Counted from the first letter of the stretch, positions 20,851-33,763 are shown. The stretch is 64,000 nucleotides of DNA from Seriola aureovittata (GCF_021018895.1 NC_079368.1:10175001-10239000); one strand, 5' to 3'. A program made the numbers and translations. The notes: generated from the sequence alone by a model not told the origin.

Positions 20851-22158
20851 GCCTGTGGTTGCATGACAGCTTTTTAAAGTGTCCCTCACAAGAAAAAAAA
20901 AATCAGTAAGCTCCTGAATTCAAATAAGATTTCTATAACAATTATAAAATCTGTCAGTTCCCCCTTTTCATACACCCACTTTCTCGGTTGAAAGAACAGT
21001 GGGTGATGAGGTGCAAAATGTACTTCTAAAATGTTCTAAAATAATATCTATATCTGTAATGATGTATTTTCGAGTTATTACAAAAAAGCCTCACCATTTT
21101 CTTGCAGATGGTGTTGAACTTGGAGGTGGTGCATTAACTCGCTGTTTAGAAAGCTAATATTCTATTTCAACCCGGCCTCTCTTTACCTTAGCTCAGGAAT
21201 TATGCTACTTCTGTTAATACACGGCTTAACAAATAGGAAAATAAAATAATTTCCTTGTCCAAGTCAGAGCCTGAAGACACGATCACCCAGGAACAGAATA
21301 CATAACGAAGGAGACAGCACTGTGATTAAAGTTGGAAACAGAGGGAGAGAGAGAGAGAGAGAGTAATATGTGACTGCTTAATTGTGGCTTTGCAGGGAGC
21401 TGGTGACTAATGGCCTTTCCACAGAGCTGTTCAAGCCATGAGCTGCGCATTAATATAAAGGGGGTTATTATTATGTTTTAGCTTCAGACCTGATTAATCA
21501 CATGGATTTACTTCCAGCTCAACACCTTATATAGGGAGCCATGCTGCTGTTAGGCAACCATCAAGCTCATGATGTAGGTGCTCACACCTTCTTTGAAATG
21601 CAAATGTTGGACAAGATGCACTGTATGTGGTTAAAGCAGGTTAGACTGTCAGATGGAAGTGATTCCCACAGGCAGAGAACCCAAAGCTATAATCATGTCT
21701 GTGAAACAGAAAATAAGAATGTATACTGGATTTGACCTCGCGTTTGAAGGATGTACAGTATTCAGAGATCATTATTGGAGCGGGAGGGGTAAATATGAGT
21801 GATGGTGATGGTGGTAGTGTACAAGTGTACAGGAGAGCTGGAGTGGGTGACAGCTGGAGACACAGTATGAATGGGGCGCTGGTTGGCTAGGCTCAGTTAG
21901 CCTCCGCACGGCCAAAGAGCAGCAAAGGCCTTGGTTGGACCCCAAGGCTGTGAGGGATTTCTTCAGCCTGATGCTTTGTTGCCTCCTAATCCTGTTGGCT
22001 TATACATTATCCCTGCCTTCCCTCCGACAGCAGGCTAATAGAGGAAAGGAGCCGGAGCTCTCCTCATGGCACGCTTCTCTCTCCAAACACAGAGTACTGT
22101 GTGTGTGCGTGCAAACTGTTGATTACTGCTAGTACAGATGTTAAAGTGGACACAGACT
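20851..22158. other. Noncoding stretch, no gene seen
   Basis: Mixed DNA with a (GA)n tract at 21342-21363. Open frames are short and unrecognised. Confidence 0.55.
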
Positions 22159-22440
22159 GAGAGATAGAGAGAGAGAGAGAGGGAGAGTCACACACACAGA
22201 GATACGCATGCACGTACACACATACACAGTTAACTGAAGTGTTGGGGGGAGGGGGGGTGAAGCGATGGAGAGAAACTGAGCTTGTTGTAGCGCATCGATC
22301 GATTTCAGGCTCCTCCGACAAGATCCTCTGCTCTTATACCTTAGAGCTCCAGATGATGCAGTGTGTATGTGTGTGTGCGTGTGTGCGTGAGGGGAGTGGG
22401 GGGGGGTTAAGGTGGTTGGGGGTTGAGGTGGGGGGCAGTT
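22159..22440. repeat. Cluster of GA, CA/GT and G-rich simple repeats
   Basis: An interrupted GAGAGA array (22159-22189), CA-rich DNA (22188-22228), a G run (22244-22257), an imperfect GT array (22360-22390) and a G-rich GGTGGTTGGGGGTTGAGGTG region (22393-22437). Open frames across this cluster are translated simple sequence. Confidence 0.85.
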
Positions 22441-22538
22441 GCTCTTGTTGCATGCTCCATGACACCCTGCCAACAGTTATAACAATGCCATGATGTCAGA
22501 TGCACAGGGACACGACAGACCTGGGAACACAGTCTGTC

Positions 22539-22577
22539 TATGTCTGTGTGTATGTGTGTGTGTGTGTGTGTGTGTGC
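22539..22577. repeat. (GT)n microsatellite
   Basis: GT dinucleotides with one or two interruptions. Further imperfect GT patches follow to about 22720. Confidence 0.9.
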
Positions 22578-22809
22578 ATTTGTATAGGTGTGTGTGTGGT
22601 AAGCTTGTGCATGTGTTGCTAGGTTTGCAATCTGTGCATGTGCAGGAATACCAGCATGGGTCTGTTTATGTCTGTGTCCCTATTTGTTTCATGTACAGTG
22701 TATGTGTATGTGTGTGAATGGCTTTATATTCTGTACATCTGGATACACGTGTTAATGTTAGGGATTTGAGGTTGGGTGCAAGGGGAGCTGGAAGAGGTGG
22801 GGAACTGGA

Positions 22810-23200
22810 TTATTAACCCTTAACATGGAGCTTGATGTGGTTTGCTAAAATTATGGCGCGGGGGGATTTATGTGATCCCCATAATCCCGCGGGCCTTGAT
22901 GCTCCAAATCCATTGTCATGCTTCACTTTTACAGAGGGAAATTTCCATGACTTCAGCTCCCCACTTAGATTGCACTTTGCATAACCACAATCACACACAC
23001 ATAGCTGCCATCCATTCAACATTCCTGTCTGAATACCCCGGCATCACATTTCACAGGGCAGGCCTTTGATGTTATTACACTCCTTTATTTGTGGTTCATG
23101 TGCTTATATCAGTGGGCTGATTATATGCAATGCCCAATGCACTAAATGGAGGAGTGAGTGAATGAAGGGGGAAATGAAAACACCTTGTAATGAGACTTGT
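22810..23200. promoter_or_regulatory. CNE-like segment (candidate enhancer)
   Basis: Repeat-poor DNA with ATGTGGTTTGC (RUNX-like TGTGGTTT), AAAATTATGGCGCGGG (Hox/Cdx-like TTATGG), TTTATGTGATCCCCATAATCC and GATGCTCCAAATCCATTGTC (ATTGT SOX-like). GATTTATGTGATC and CCATAATCC flank each other in roughly mirrored arrangement. It is not a simple repeat and not coding. Confidence 0.35.
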
Positions 23201-23626
23201 GTCCCTTTTTTTATTGAAACTAGGCGTATGATAATATGGCGGTTAAGTCGAAGGGCAATTTTGATGTTTGTTTTCAGAATCAAAAAAAATAATCATTTCA
23301 GATAGTGAATCCTGTATATTGAGATTAATTGATATCAATTAGTACGACTTTAAGATGACCTTACTAGCGGCATCAGGTGTGCTGTTAGTGTGAAATGTAA
23401 AAAGTCAAGTCAAGATCGAATTGACAAAGGGGTGTGTGATTGAGAAATATTTTCCATTTGCTTCAGATATTTGAGCATTTAACGGTTTCTCATCACATTT
23501 GCATGAACATATGCGTTCTGTCTTTGAAATGAATTTCTGCGAATGTGTCAGGAAGTTAATTAGCTCTGTGTGTTTGTATGTCATTGAGTGTGCATGTGCA
23601 TTTGTACTTGCATGTGTGCATGTGTG

Positions 23627-23673
23627 CAACGCCAAGAGAAGACAAACACCCCCCAACACCAAGAGAAGACAAA
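23627..23673. repeat. Short tandem duplication, 27-bp period
   Basis: The 20-mer CAACGCCAAGAGAAGACAAA at 23627-23646 recurs at 23654-23673 with one change (G to A at its fifth base). The 7-bp spacer is C-rich. Confidence 0.85.
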
Positions 23674-25161
23674 GTCACAATCATATTTGTCACAGCCGGG
23701 GGTAAATGCGACTTGCTAAGTCATTCTTATTGTTGTATTTTCTTCTAAGTAGAAGGCTTAAGCATCTTTCCATTCCTCACCCTCTCTCTGCTCTCTTTCC
23801 CTGTGGCACATTTCCTCTACCAAACTTTCTCCATCCCCTCACCGCTTTCTCTCAAACTCTCTTCCCCTCTCCCTTCGCTGCGGGATGGTCATTTAATCCA
23901 TCTAACCAGCTGGAAAGATAAATATTCCTTAGTGGAGTGTGAGGCCCCTGCCTCTCTACTCACGCAGACCGGAGATGAGGGGAAAGACTCCCTCTCTGCA
24001 GAGCTAAGACGCCCGAATGCCTTAATAAAGTCTTCTACTCAACCAGACACTGACATGAAGATGGCTGCAAAGAGTCCAACGCTTCATATAGGCTTTCTCC
24101 TTTTATTTAGAAAAAGTTCAATCTTTCTGTTCAGTTGACTCAGTTTGTGCGATGGTTATCTTTTTGAGACTAAAAGTATTTGCTTGGTGGTTTAGAGGTT
24201 TCAGTGTAAAGGAAAATGAGAGAGGGGAATGTTTTCTGGTCTAAAATTAGCATACTGTCCTAAATTCCTAACAAAAAGCCCATATGGTTAAGACTTGTAC
24301 GACTTCTTATATAGCCCAGGACCTCCATCATCCCTATAGCGTGTACATTTTCCAGGCTGTATTTGGCTGATTATCCCTGCAGGAGAAAGTGGATGGGTTC
24401 CTGAGGCTGACTCATGGTTTCTGTTTGGAGAGGTCCAGTCCATTGCAGGCTGGCCCGACTGGAACCTGTGTTTACACAGCCTCTCAGGCCAGACTGGGAG
24501 GCCCTATTTTCACACCCAGGTGCTTTCCAAAGAAAACCTCCAGCAGAGGCCCCTCGCCTAAGGTACACCACACTGAAAACCATACATACCGCCTCATGTT
24601 CCTGCTGTCGTGTTGCATGCTTCAGCTGCACACTTATTATGATAATACAGAAACTCAGTATGGGACATTATGGCAAAAGCACCGCATGGCAACGTAGACG
24701 TAATATTTTTTTTCTGCTCGCATGGATAGTGAGTGCACGATAGCAAATATTCTCTGTATCTTATCTTGGCATTACTCACTGCAGGGGAATTTGGTTTCTC
24801 TGTGTGTGTTATTTGGTTGAGGGAGCTTGAAAAATTGGTATTCTAGAGGCTGTTAACTCTTCAGACAGCTTCACTGCTGGAATGAGTCAGCATGACCCTC
24901 TTCGCCTGTTTAGGAGTGTCAGACCTTAGCTTTCAGGGAGATGTTCAGCACAGGGTCAACCCCAGAGGAAGGATGCTGCAGAGGTGCAGAGGCAAGAGGC
25001 TGAACCGAGCGGTGGCGGGAATCCAGAAGATGAAAAGCACTTTGCCAACAGCAAACACAAAAACACATTGTTAAAATACTGTATACACTCTTGTCAAGGT
25101 AAGGAAACAGTCACTCACCGCAGACAGATATAAACGCATGGAGACAGCTGCACATACGCAG

Positions 25162-25163
<2 letters not shown>
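23674..25163. other. Noncoding stretch, no gene seen
   Basis: A somewhat GC-rich part at about 24380-24580 has open frames in two plus frames and one minus frame at once, with no recognised motif, so chance is the simplest reading. Otherwise ordinary DNA. Confidence 0.5.

Positions 25164-25230
<67 letters not shown>
25164..25230. repeat. (CA)33 microsatellite, longest uninterrupted
   Basis: About 67 bp of perfect AC dinucleotide with no interruption. Highly likely to be polymorphic. Confidence 0.97.
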
Positions 25231-25232
<2 letters not shown>

Positions 25233-25435
25233 CTGCACCTGAAAATATCACTCCAAAGCTCCTTTTCAGAGTAAAAAAGGCTATGCATATATGTATATAA
25301 TAATTACATTCCATATATCTTCCAAAATCCCATTTCCATCAGTGGTAATTCTGCTGCACAGGAGTAATGGGTGTATTATACAGTTATGACAGGCCCAGCT
25401 CCCTCCCTATCCCCTCCCCATCATCCGGTATACAG

Positions 25436-25451
25436 CCCCCCCCCCCCCCCC
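25436..25451. repeat. Poly(C) run of 16
   Basis: Sixteen C in a wider C/T-rich region (25395-25475). Confidence 0.9.
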
Positions 25452-25823
25452 TTCCCCCCATCCCTCCCTCCCAGCTTCAGTCAGACTGCTGAACAATCAA
25501 AGTAAAGAGTAAAAATATGCAAAATGAGGGATTTTTCACTTTGAGTCTGTGGAATGACTGAGACAACGACGTGAGGGGAGGATGGGTAAAGGAAGAGCTC
25601 ACCTCTCCGAAAAAAGACAGTCTACAGGATTGTGGAGCCTCGCTTTTAGTTTGAGAAGAACGTGTGAGCATTGTTCACTTATTCGCTTCTTTTTCCCCTG
25701 AAACTGCCACACACGCGTGCTGCCTGGCTCTGATGTTACATGACCTGTTATAAGACACTGATCGTGTTCCCGTGAACCTTGCTTTAATAGCATGATAGGC
25801 CTTGGAGAGCGCACAGCGAGGAG

Positions 25824-25965
25824 GAATGAATAAATGAGTGTATAAATGACTAGGCCAGTGATTGAGTGAAGAAATTATTGAGCTGGTAAATGAACAAATG
25901 TTTGAGCGAGCAAGCGAGTGAACGGCTGGGACATTGAGTATGTGTCTGACTGAGTAACCGAGCCA
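25824..25965. repeat. Degenerate GAGT/GAAT tetranucleotide tract
   Basis: Words such as AATGAATAAATGAGTG, GATTGAGTGAAG, GAGCGAGCAAGCGAGTGAAC and GACTGAGTAACCGAG share a 4-bp rhythm (GARN). Reads as an old, decayed tetranucleotide microsatellite. Confidence 0.6.
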
Positions 25966-26089
25966 GTCTGAGAGCCACACACACTAGAGGCAATCCAAAC
26001 AAACAGCTCTAAGTGCTGCAGTGTTCGCTGAGGGACCAGGGAAAAGCCCCATCAGCCCAATGAATGAGAGCATTCTGCCCCCTCGCAGC

Positions 26090-26260
26090 CTGTTATTAAA
26101 ATCAATTAATGACAGGGAGGGAGGCCCCTGTAAAAGCTGACTTGTTGGGCTCTAGGGGTCTTTTGCGACACGTTGCCTTTCTGGATCACTTGTGCCATAT
26201 GGAACCTCCCCTCTCGTGGCACATAACTCACTTTTATGAGGGCTTCATTGGCTAATGATG
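26090..26260. promoter_or_regulatory. CNE-like segment (candidate enhancer)
   Basis: GTTATTAAAATCAATTAATG with GACAGG (TALE TGACAG-type) opens the block. CCATATGG, a symmetric 8-mer, and CACTTTTATGAGG, GGCTAATGATGG follow. No simple repeats. Appearance only. Confidence 0.35.
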
Positions 26261-26749
26261 GAATAGTGCACGAGCACTGAGCATGGGAGTGTTCCTGTCC
26301 CCACAACTGTCACTCCCTCCGCTGTCGTTGTCTCTGTCACTCTGATCTCAGCTGAGACACTGTTGCCATCAGAGAGTATGTCTCTGACAAGAGGTGAGAG
26401 AGAGAGAGATGGGTAAAAAGGAGCAAACAGGTTTTTTTTTTGTTGTTGTTTTTTTCCTACAGCACATTTACCGTTTGTTTAGACACAGCAGACAGAATGA
26501 CAGAGAACATCCAGGCTTAGCATGACAAAATAAACTGTGACTCAAGCAGGATCATGTTGTGTAGTAACAAAGCTTAAGAATCTAAAACATCTTTTACCTG
26601 CCTGCTTGTTGTTTAATACGTCTGTTTTCAACACCTACAGAAATATCACATACATTAACACAGATATATCATTCCAGGGGACGCAGGTTGATACACACAA
26701 ACTATCTCCAACAAATAGTTTCTGAATCTTGGTCCAGCTTCAGGCCAGA

Positions 26750-26920
26750 CAGGCCCAATTGAAGAGGAGATTGGCCATTATAGAGAGGCGACGTTGCTCT
26801 GCTGGAGGATGGAGGCGGCCCATTTACCCGCACTGAAGGAACCCCGCACTCATTTTCAGCACAATCCCACGGGGCGAAGGAAAAGGAGACAAAGTTTCTT
26901 GGATCTCTTATGTTTTCACA
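26750..26920. promoter_or_regulatory. CNE-like segment (candidate enhancer)
   Basis: GGCCCAATTGAAGAGGAG, GGCCATTATAGAGAGGC and GGCGGCCCATTTACCCGC are followed by AGCACAATCCCACGGGG. Moderately GC-rich, repeat-free, with no recognised frame. Confidence 0.3.
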
Positions 26921-27203
26921 AGAGTGGTCTGCGGGAAATTGCTCTGTTTTGCTGTTTTGTCTGAAGCGCTGGGTATGTTTTACAGTTTCACTCTGTAATC
27001 AAAGGTGTTAACACCCTCCTCCTCCACCATCTGGTGGTCTCAGCTCAGCGTTTACAGTCACACCTCGGTCACACGCGCCGCAGACATGCTCACTGGGCAA
27101 TTTCTCAGGGATCACTAACAAGGGGATGCCTTCTCCTTAGAGATGAGTTGAGCTGACCCATCAATTACTTTCCCCATGGAAGAACTTAACATGATAATAA
27201 TTA

Positions 27204-27240
27204 TGATAATGACGTGACATTGTGATAATGACATGATAAG
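27204..27240. repeat. Short TGATAATGAC duplication
   Basis: TGATAATGAC occurs at 27204-27213 and 27223-27232 (19-bp spacing) with flanking GATAAT/GATAAG words. A small GATAA-rich patch. Confidence 0.7.
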
Positions 27241-27545
27241 GAAGTGTAAGATGAATCTGCCCCCTGTGCAGTAAGCGCTTATCATGTCAGCAGAGGAGGA
27301 ACTAGACCTGACAAGAGATGCATTTAGTGCCTGTAGGTAAAGAAGTGCTTGGGTATGTGTCAGATGTATGCAGCAGTTATGAAAGTGCCACATGTATGCA
27401 TCTTGTAGAGTTGACGTGCTCAAACACCTCATCAGGTGAGTGAATACTTTCATACCAGTTGTCATTCTCAGTGCCACGTTTTTGACATTTATTCTATAAC
27501 CAAAGAGTTTCCTCTAACAGATTGTTTAAAGTGTTAAGTGAATGC

Positions 27546-27565
27546 TTTTTTTTTTTTTTTTTTTT
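27546..27565. repeat. Poly(T) run of 20
   Basis: Twenty consecutive T. The open frame beginning just upstream starts with translated phenylalanines because of it. Confidence 0.95.
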
Positions 27566-27698
27566 CCTAATATGCAGTACTTCTATATGCAACACTTCTC
27601 TCTATTCATTTCACCTCAGCTCCAATACCTTGGGGCTGTTTCAGTGATTCTTGTGTTGATGTGTCAAAGCTCAGCTAGAACTTCATATTTCTTCCCAG

Positions 27699-27800
27699 TT
27701 TGCCCGGCAGACGCCTCCATCAGAGTGAAACCTCCTGTCTTCAGCCACCAGGAGGAGAGCAGCGGAGGGAAAGTCCCCTCTTGTGCCAGCAGGGCAGGCA
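27699..27800 (+). other. Candidate small internal exon
   Basis: A pyrimidine-rich stretch (TTCATATTTCTTCCCAG) ends in AG at 27697-27698, and a second AG follows at 27709-27710. A consensus donor GCA|GTAAGT begins at 27801. The exon would be 102 nt or 90 nt, both multiples of three. The frame reading DASIRVKPPVFSHQEESSGG is open through both forms, and a second frame (RLHQSETSCLQPPGG) is also open from the second acceptor. I know no protein with either sequence. It could be a cassette exon of a gene whose other exons lie outside the window, a noncoding-RNA exon, or chance. Confidence 0.22.
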
Positions 27801-28341
27801 GTAAGTTCACCACCCAGTAATTCAATACCGGCAAAGCTGAACGTGTTCATAACATTTTCATGTAATGTCTCTGCCCTTCACTCTCTATGAGTTTATTGTA
27901 TGTGCAAATCTCTTTTTTTTCACTCACCTGTGGGAGGCTTAAGAGGCCAGGATGTTCATATATGGTCCAGTTTGGAATGATCAATATGAGCACAACTTCA
28001 AGATTAAGTCTGGGTTTATTAGTTGTCCTTTCACTCTTGCCATTGTTTTGTCTGTCTGCTGTGATTTAACATACAAGGTAAAGAGAACTGTAGCTTAGTA
28101 TCTAAGTGCTTAACCTGCTCCACACCTTTGGAAGTGAGGGATTGCTGAGTGCGCTGCACCTCCTCGTCTCAGTACAGTATGTGCAGCAGCAGCTGAGCCA
28201 GCTCATATTGATAGATGTTGTCCAAATGTAAAGAGAACAGGAATGATTCTGCTGGGAGTGCGGGGAGACTGAAAAGAATCTGAAGACCTTCCAGGAGAAC
28301 AAATGTGCGGTGGTTTTAGAAAAACCCAGTGGTTTTACACT

Positions 28342-28374
28342 GTATATATATATATATATATCGGGGGGGGGGGG
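28342..28374. repeat. (TA)10 followed by G run of 12
   Basis: A TA dinucleotide array directly next to a 12-base G run, with C between them. Confidence 0.95.
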
Positions 28375-28659
28375 TGCAGAGGCTTATTAAGGTGAGAAAA
28401 GAAGACCAATATTTGACACCAGGAATTCCTGAAAGAGCTAAACATTAATTTAAAGACATGGGTATGAGCTGATCAAACCACAAAGAGGCATTTTGTCATT
28501 CTCATTCTGATTTGTAGTCGATGGCACTTAAGTTGAAAATGCTGCTGAATACTTCATCATCCATATGCCAAATACACCATTTTTCATTTCTTGTTAATTC
28601 CCTTTCCAAAGCCTCCTTCTATTCCCTCCACCCCTCCTAATCTGGCTATAAAGGTCAGT

Positions 28660-29060
28660 TTAGCATAATGACATCATACAGACGAGCATGGGCAAACCTA
28701 GATTACTAAATCTGACTCTAATGTGGCTTTTCAGATGAAACAGCATTAAATGACATTAACGCGGCTGCATTCACTGGCAGCTTTAACAGAGATTGCTCAG
28801 GACTGGCCCTTCTTTACCCTCTTTGTATTTTTAATGAGGTGGCAGAGAGAGGCAAGATTGGAATGGGATGGTCTTACAACATGCTGAGCTGGGATCAGAT
28901 ACAGTCCGTCTATTTGTGTAATATTCCATCAGCTCTCTTATAGGGCTGGGGTTAACCTCTTCAGCGTGACTGACATTTTTAGAGCACAGGCACCACCACT
29001 GGCAGAACTCAAGGGGACTTTTAGAAAAATATTACAGCCATCATTGGCACGATGAGATCA
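28660..29060. promoter_or_regulatory. CNE-like segment (candidate enhancer)
   Basis: Repeat-free for 400 bp with GCATAATGACATCATAC (CRE-like TGACATCA), AGATTACTAAATCTGAC, GCATTAAATGACATTAACGC, TATTTTTAATGAGGTGGC and GTGTAATATTCCATCAGC. The mixed GC content and TAAT/ATTA spacing look CNE-like. Appearance only. Confidence 0.35.
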
Positions 29061-32000
29061 CTTCTTTTTTTTTTAAATGTTTCTTTGAGTTCAGGCCCAG
29101 ATTAGGATTTACTCTAGGCTTTGCAGATGAACAAACTGGTTTGTGATTATCACTGTGGTTGTCTAAGCTTGTGAATTAGCAGGCCATTTGCTCAAAATCT
29201 TTACAAAGTAAACATCTGTTTGAGTATTTATGCCCTGAAGCACATGTTGCATGTTTGTATCTCGAAGACAAAGTGGAAAACAACATATTTATTATTCCTC
29301 CACTTCTGCAATTTTCATTTTAAATTAAGAAAAAAAAAAAAAAGAAGGAGAAGGAATGAGAAATGGGAGAATGCGAAATGTGTGGAAAAACAGACAGATG
29401 AAGAGCTTTAAACACAAGAAGTCGCCTGGCTCTGGTGGGTAGTCTTTAACATTCATCTGTTTCTCGGCTGCTTCCAAAGAAAGATGTTTTTCTGCTCCAT
29501 CTCTGTGGCAACAGCAACTTTCCCAGCACAGGAAACATGAAGACTGGAGGGAATGTCGACTGGAAAAGAAGAAGAATGACGACACAGGGGTCATGAATTA
29601 TACAAAGGGTGTTGGAAGCTTTGCTACACTTAACATCATTAAGGCCTGTATTAATTACTGTTATGAAGCATTGTAAATCACATCCATAGCACTTTTCTTC
29701 GCTATGGCTTAACACAGCCCTTTCGTATCTGATCTATGGCATGCTGGTTAGGAAACAATACACTTATCAACATAGAGCAGCATGCGCATGCGGCACAATC
29801 ACCTAGAAGATTTCAGGCGTCATCTCACTAAAGAAATATCCTTGCACGTTCACTCACTTGGTCCCGTTTTTTAACATCACCACAGACACACACATGAAAG
29901 CACACAAACACAACACTGCCACCACCGCATTCATAACTAATTACTACCTTATACTTCACAATACAGAGGAAGAGTGAGGAAATAACTAAAGTAGATCTTA
30001 TCCATCCCCTCTTTATGTCTCAAATTCAAATGGTACAATCATAACAAACCAAAGTAATGCTGCATCAACAATACTTGAATCAAAGTCAAAAGTGTGATGT
30101 ATTTGTTTTGTTTTGTAACATTTTTTTTTCTTTTTTTGCAGGGGAGGCAGTGTTAAGTTCTTGTAGCCCCTGCAAGTTGCAGGAAGGTGGTTGAGGAGGT
30201 TTTGGGGCTTCTGCATGGAGGGGTCTGACAGCAGAGACCAGGCTTTACATCTTCAGTCCCACATGTGGTTAATTTAGCAACACCACATCTTTTCACAACC
30301 AAGGCCAGCCACACCACAACCTCAACCAAATGCTGTGAGTTCCCAAACACAACTATAAAAAACAAATGCATACATTAACGATGTTTTCCTCGTTAATGTG
30401 AGTACAAATGTCATCTATGTGACAAATATATATAAATTTGTGGGAGGCAGGCTTTACATGTCATACAATTATGATTAAAAATACATTGTGTTACTTTAAT
30501 AGGTTAACATATATGTTTTGCAGAGAAAGTTATTTTCAAAATGGTTACCAGTGGTTACTGATGGACATGTTTTAGATAACCTTGTTAACAATTAAATTTA
30601 GTTTAATTAGTTATTTAGTTATTTAATTAGTTTAGTTTATTTAAGTTTTTTATTTATACCAGACATAGGTCAAAATAAATTACTTTTATTTCTATGAAAG
30701 TGTTTTCATGTCAAAACTTTAGGTGGACCTTTAATTTTCATTTTACTATAAACATTTTCTCTGTGGAGGAAATGAAGCCTTTCTTTTTTTTGGCGCTGCA
30801 GCATTCCCTCAAACACATGGAGCCGATCAGGGTTACAACCAGATAATGGTATCATATCATGGTGGGAGCCCAAACCAAATCAATGCAGTGTTACCACCCT
30901 GCCTTGTTCCGCTCAAACATGTGATGCACATGCCTGATAGCCATCTGCTAAAAGAAGGAGGTTTATGAGGGAAATCAGGAATGGCTCTTTCCACAACTAT
31001 GGCTTATTGGTAAAAATGGCCCCTCTCCAAAAATCAAACTATTTATGTCAAGATTTCAACAACCCTGAACAAACTAGAGCTCTATATGGTTTCATTTGAT
31101 ACGATTTATGCCGTGACGCCTTGACCGGAGCCTTCTGTTATTCTCATAATCATCTTTTCTAAACAGTAAAATATGTTTTTGCTGCATAGTGCAATGGAAA
31201 AAAACCCAGAAAACTTTGACCACTGAGAATTTTCCGTGGCCATGATGGTCAGAGTCCTGACCAGCAGTGGTCAATGTGGTGTTTAACTGTGGTGGCCAAA
31301 GGACACGGTCATGAACAGTGTGTGCCCAGGCTTCATTTAGCTCCAGAGACAAGCGTTAACATGTGAGCGTTCGGTTGAAACCTTTCATCCGTGTGAATGA
31401 GTCCCCTGGCATGTGTCAAAAAGCACACAATTGACAACTGCAATGTCAGCAGTCAACTTAAACAGTGTGAAGAATACATCAGATCAGGTGCAGTTCAGCG
31501 GTTGACTGTTAAGGATTTATGTTCCTCTTTATATCATGGCACAAAGAAAGTCAGATCCAGGTCAGTCAGCTAACAGCTAATCATGCGTAACTACACCCTG
31601 CTCTTAGCAGGACATCCAGAAAAGTTCTAACAAAAACATTAGATACTGAAGGAAATCGTGCTGTTATGTGGGTGGTACCAACTTGTTTAAAGTGTTAAAT
31701 GAAGTCCATATTTTTTTCAACATTCTTGTTTTTGTGGTTTTTGGCAACAGCTTCAGTGATAAACATTCATAGCTTTGGTGTTTGGCAGTGCCTTCACCAG
31801 AAATCATCTTGTAGCTATAATGTCATGCTTTGATGTCACTTTAGTGCCAGCAGCTCCCAAACCCCAAATTAACTGGCTTTACTGTTCTAATGCAAAGCTA
31901 CAAATCGGCTCAAATGCTTCATGTGTATAGATACAGTTACACTGTGTGCAAAGTGTATGTACAATAATCTGGTTTGAAATCTGTGTAGTGACATTGCTCC

Positions 32001-33763
32001 ATGACTCGTTCAATCACTAATAATGGGTAAGGGACTCCATACACAGAGGTAACAACAAAAATATATCACCCACTGAGCTTTTATTAAAGTTACAAATTGA
32101 ACTTAACAGAGATTTTTGCTGCTACTCAGATTGGTTACAAAATCTTGATGTTAAATCAACAAAAACTGTCAGTTGTTCATAAAAACTTGGCTCGCAACAG
32201 CGACCACAATTTCAGCACCGGACCAACATTATAACCGAGAAAAATATCCTTTTCTGCACATGCATATTTCCACCGGGGCACAGACAGTGGACAAAGACAT
32301 GTATTATCACTTGTCAGCGTTTTCTGTGTAAACTGTTAATTAAGGAATTTTACCGAGGCTGAAAGACATAATAGGACATGTTGTATGCAACCAATTTCAG
32401 AGTCATCCAAATCTTCCACTGGTGTGAAAATAATTATTGTTTTCTTTTTGCATTGTTTGTCCTGGTCAGAAAAACAAATCAGAAGTGCCACTGCTGATCA
32501 AAGGTCTGTGAGACCATTGCTGCAATTTGTACAATTTGTTACGATTCATTTCTCATTTGTTGTTCATTCAGGTGATGACATGTGATGTTCTCTGTTATTT
32601 TAATGCGGTACATTGTTGTATAAACACTGCACTGTCCATTTCCTCTCAAAAGTGCACGTACAGTATACACTGCATATGCTCTGTGGGTAATATGTTGTTA
32701 ACTGTTAGTCACAGTGTTATAATGTAAATATAAGAGAATGAAGCAGGGTCAAACTGAGACGGAGCAGAGATTACATTCATGTGAAATATTAACGTTAATT
32801 CACATAAAATTGTAGTTAAAGGAAATATTTATCTTTCACCGTTTTACATTTGTTTGAAATGGGACTTATATATTAAGTTTACATTTCAGAGGAACTGAAC
32901 AAGATTAAATCACGGCTAAAGCACAGAATGAAGAGGATTTACTCAGGTAATTTAGTATCTTGGATTAAGATTGGATTGAATCAAATGTTTACTTTCAGAT
33001 CCTCAAGAGTACAATTAATCCAAATATGAGCCTAAATTATCAACCCAAAGCACTAATTGGTCTTTGTTGTTCAATCTTGGTTTGCTGTTTGTATTTACAC
33101 AATGGCATAAGGATTACTTATCTCAGTGAAGCCACTGAGGCATCAACAGGACTGCACCACAGCTGCAAAGCTAATTAATGTGATTTATGCTTGTTTGGTT
33201 GCTTGCTAGCTTGCACATTTTTGAGGAGAGCAAAATCATCTGCAAGTCATTGTCTTTGGTAAATAAGAAAAATTGAACTTTTCAGTAAGCCCAACACTGG
33301 CTTACTCCTTTGCCCGGTGGTCTACAAGCACACAAAGCTCTCTTATTCTGCCTCACACACTTATGTAAGCTCTGCTTAAGCCTCTGCAATAAGCCTGAGG
33401 GTTTTGAAGAGTTACCACTTTTAATGCAAAACAATAAGCTCCAGACTTCGTGAAATTCCATTTTGGCAAGGATTGAATTTGTGTCTATCTTGGATGACGA
33501 CATTAATGGTGTTTGAATAACTTTACAAGGAGATACTGTTTAGAAACTACTTCATACTCTACATTTGTTCATAGTAAAAAGGCACATATAATATCACATA
33601 CACTGTAAAAACAGCTGACCCAAGTGGCAGTGGTGGTAGAGTATATACACAATGAGAACTAACACCACCTTGATACTGAAATGCTATATTCCCTATGAAC
33701 ATTTTAATGGTAATTTAATTGTGCCCCAAAACAGTTCTTTTTTGGGGGCTGACCCTGTATGAT
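29061..33763. other. Long noncoding stretch, no gene seen
   Basis: About 4.7 kb of mainly AT-rich DNA. Items seen: an A run at 29330-29343, scattered CA words near 29885-29915, an AT-rich TTTAGTTATTTAATTAG-type patch at 30594-30650, and T runs at 29065-29074 and 30121-30128. The open frames are short and match no family. Some of it may be unrecognised old transposon sequence. Confidence 0.5.

Noticed and set aside
22141..22493. Overlapping open frames on both strands with cysteine, threonine and leucine runs
   Set aside because: They cross a cluster of GA, CA and G-rich simple repeats and translate them.
24389..24743. GC-richer patch with simultaneous open frames in two plus frames and one minus frame
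   Set aside because: Considered as an exon, but multiple frames open at once, no good donor or acceptor is seen, and no family is recognised.
27024..27037. CCACCATCTGGTGG as a CTCF site
   Set aside because: It is a symmetric CATCTGG-type E-box word and lacks the GGGGGC-like half of CTCF sites.
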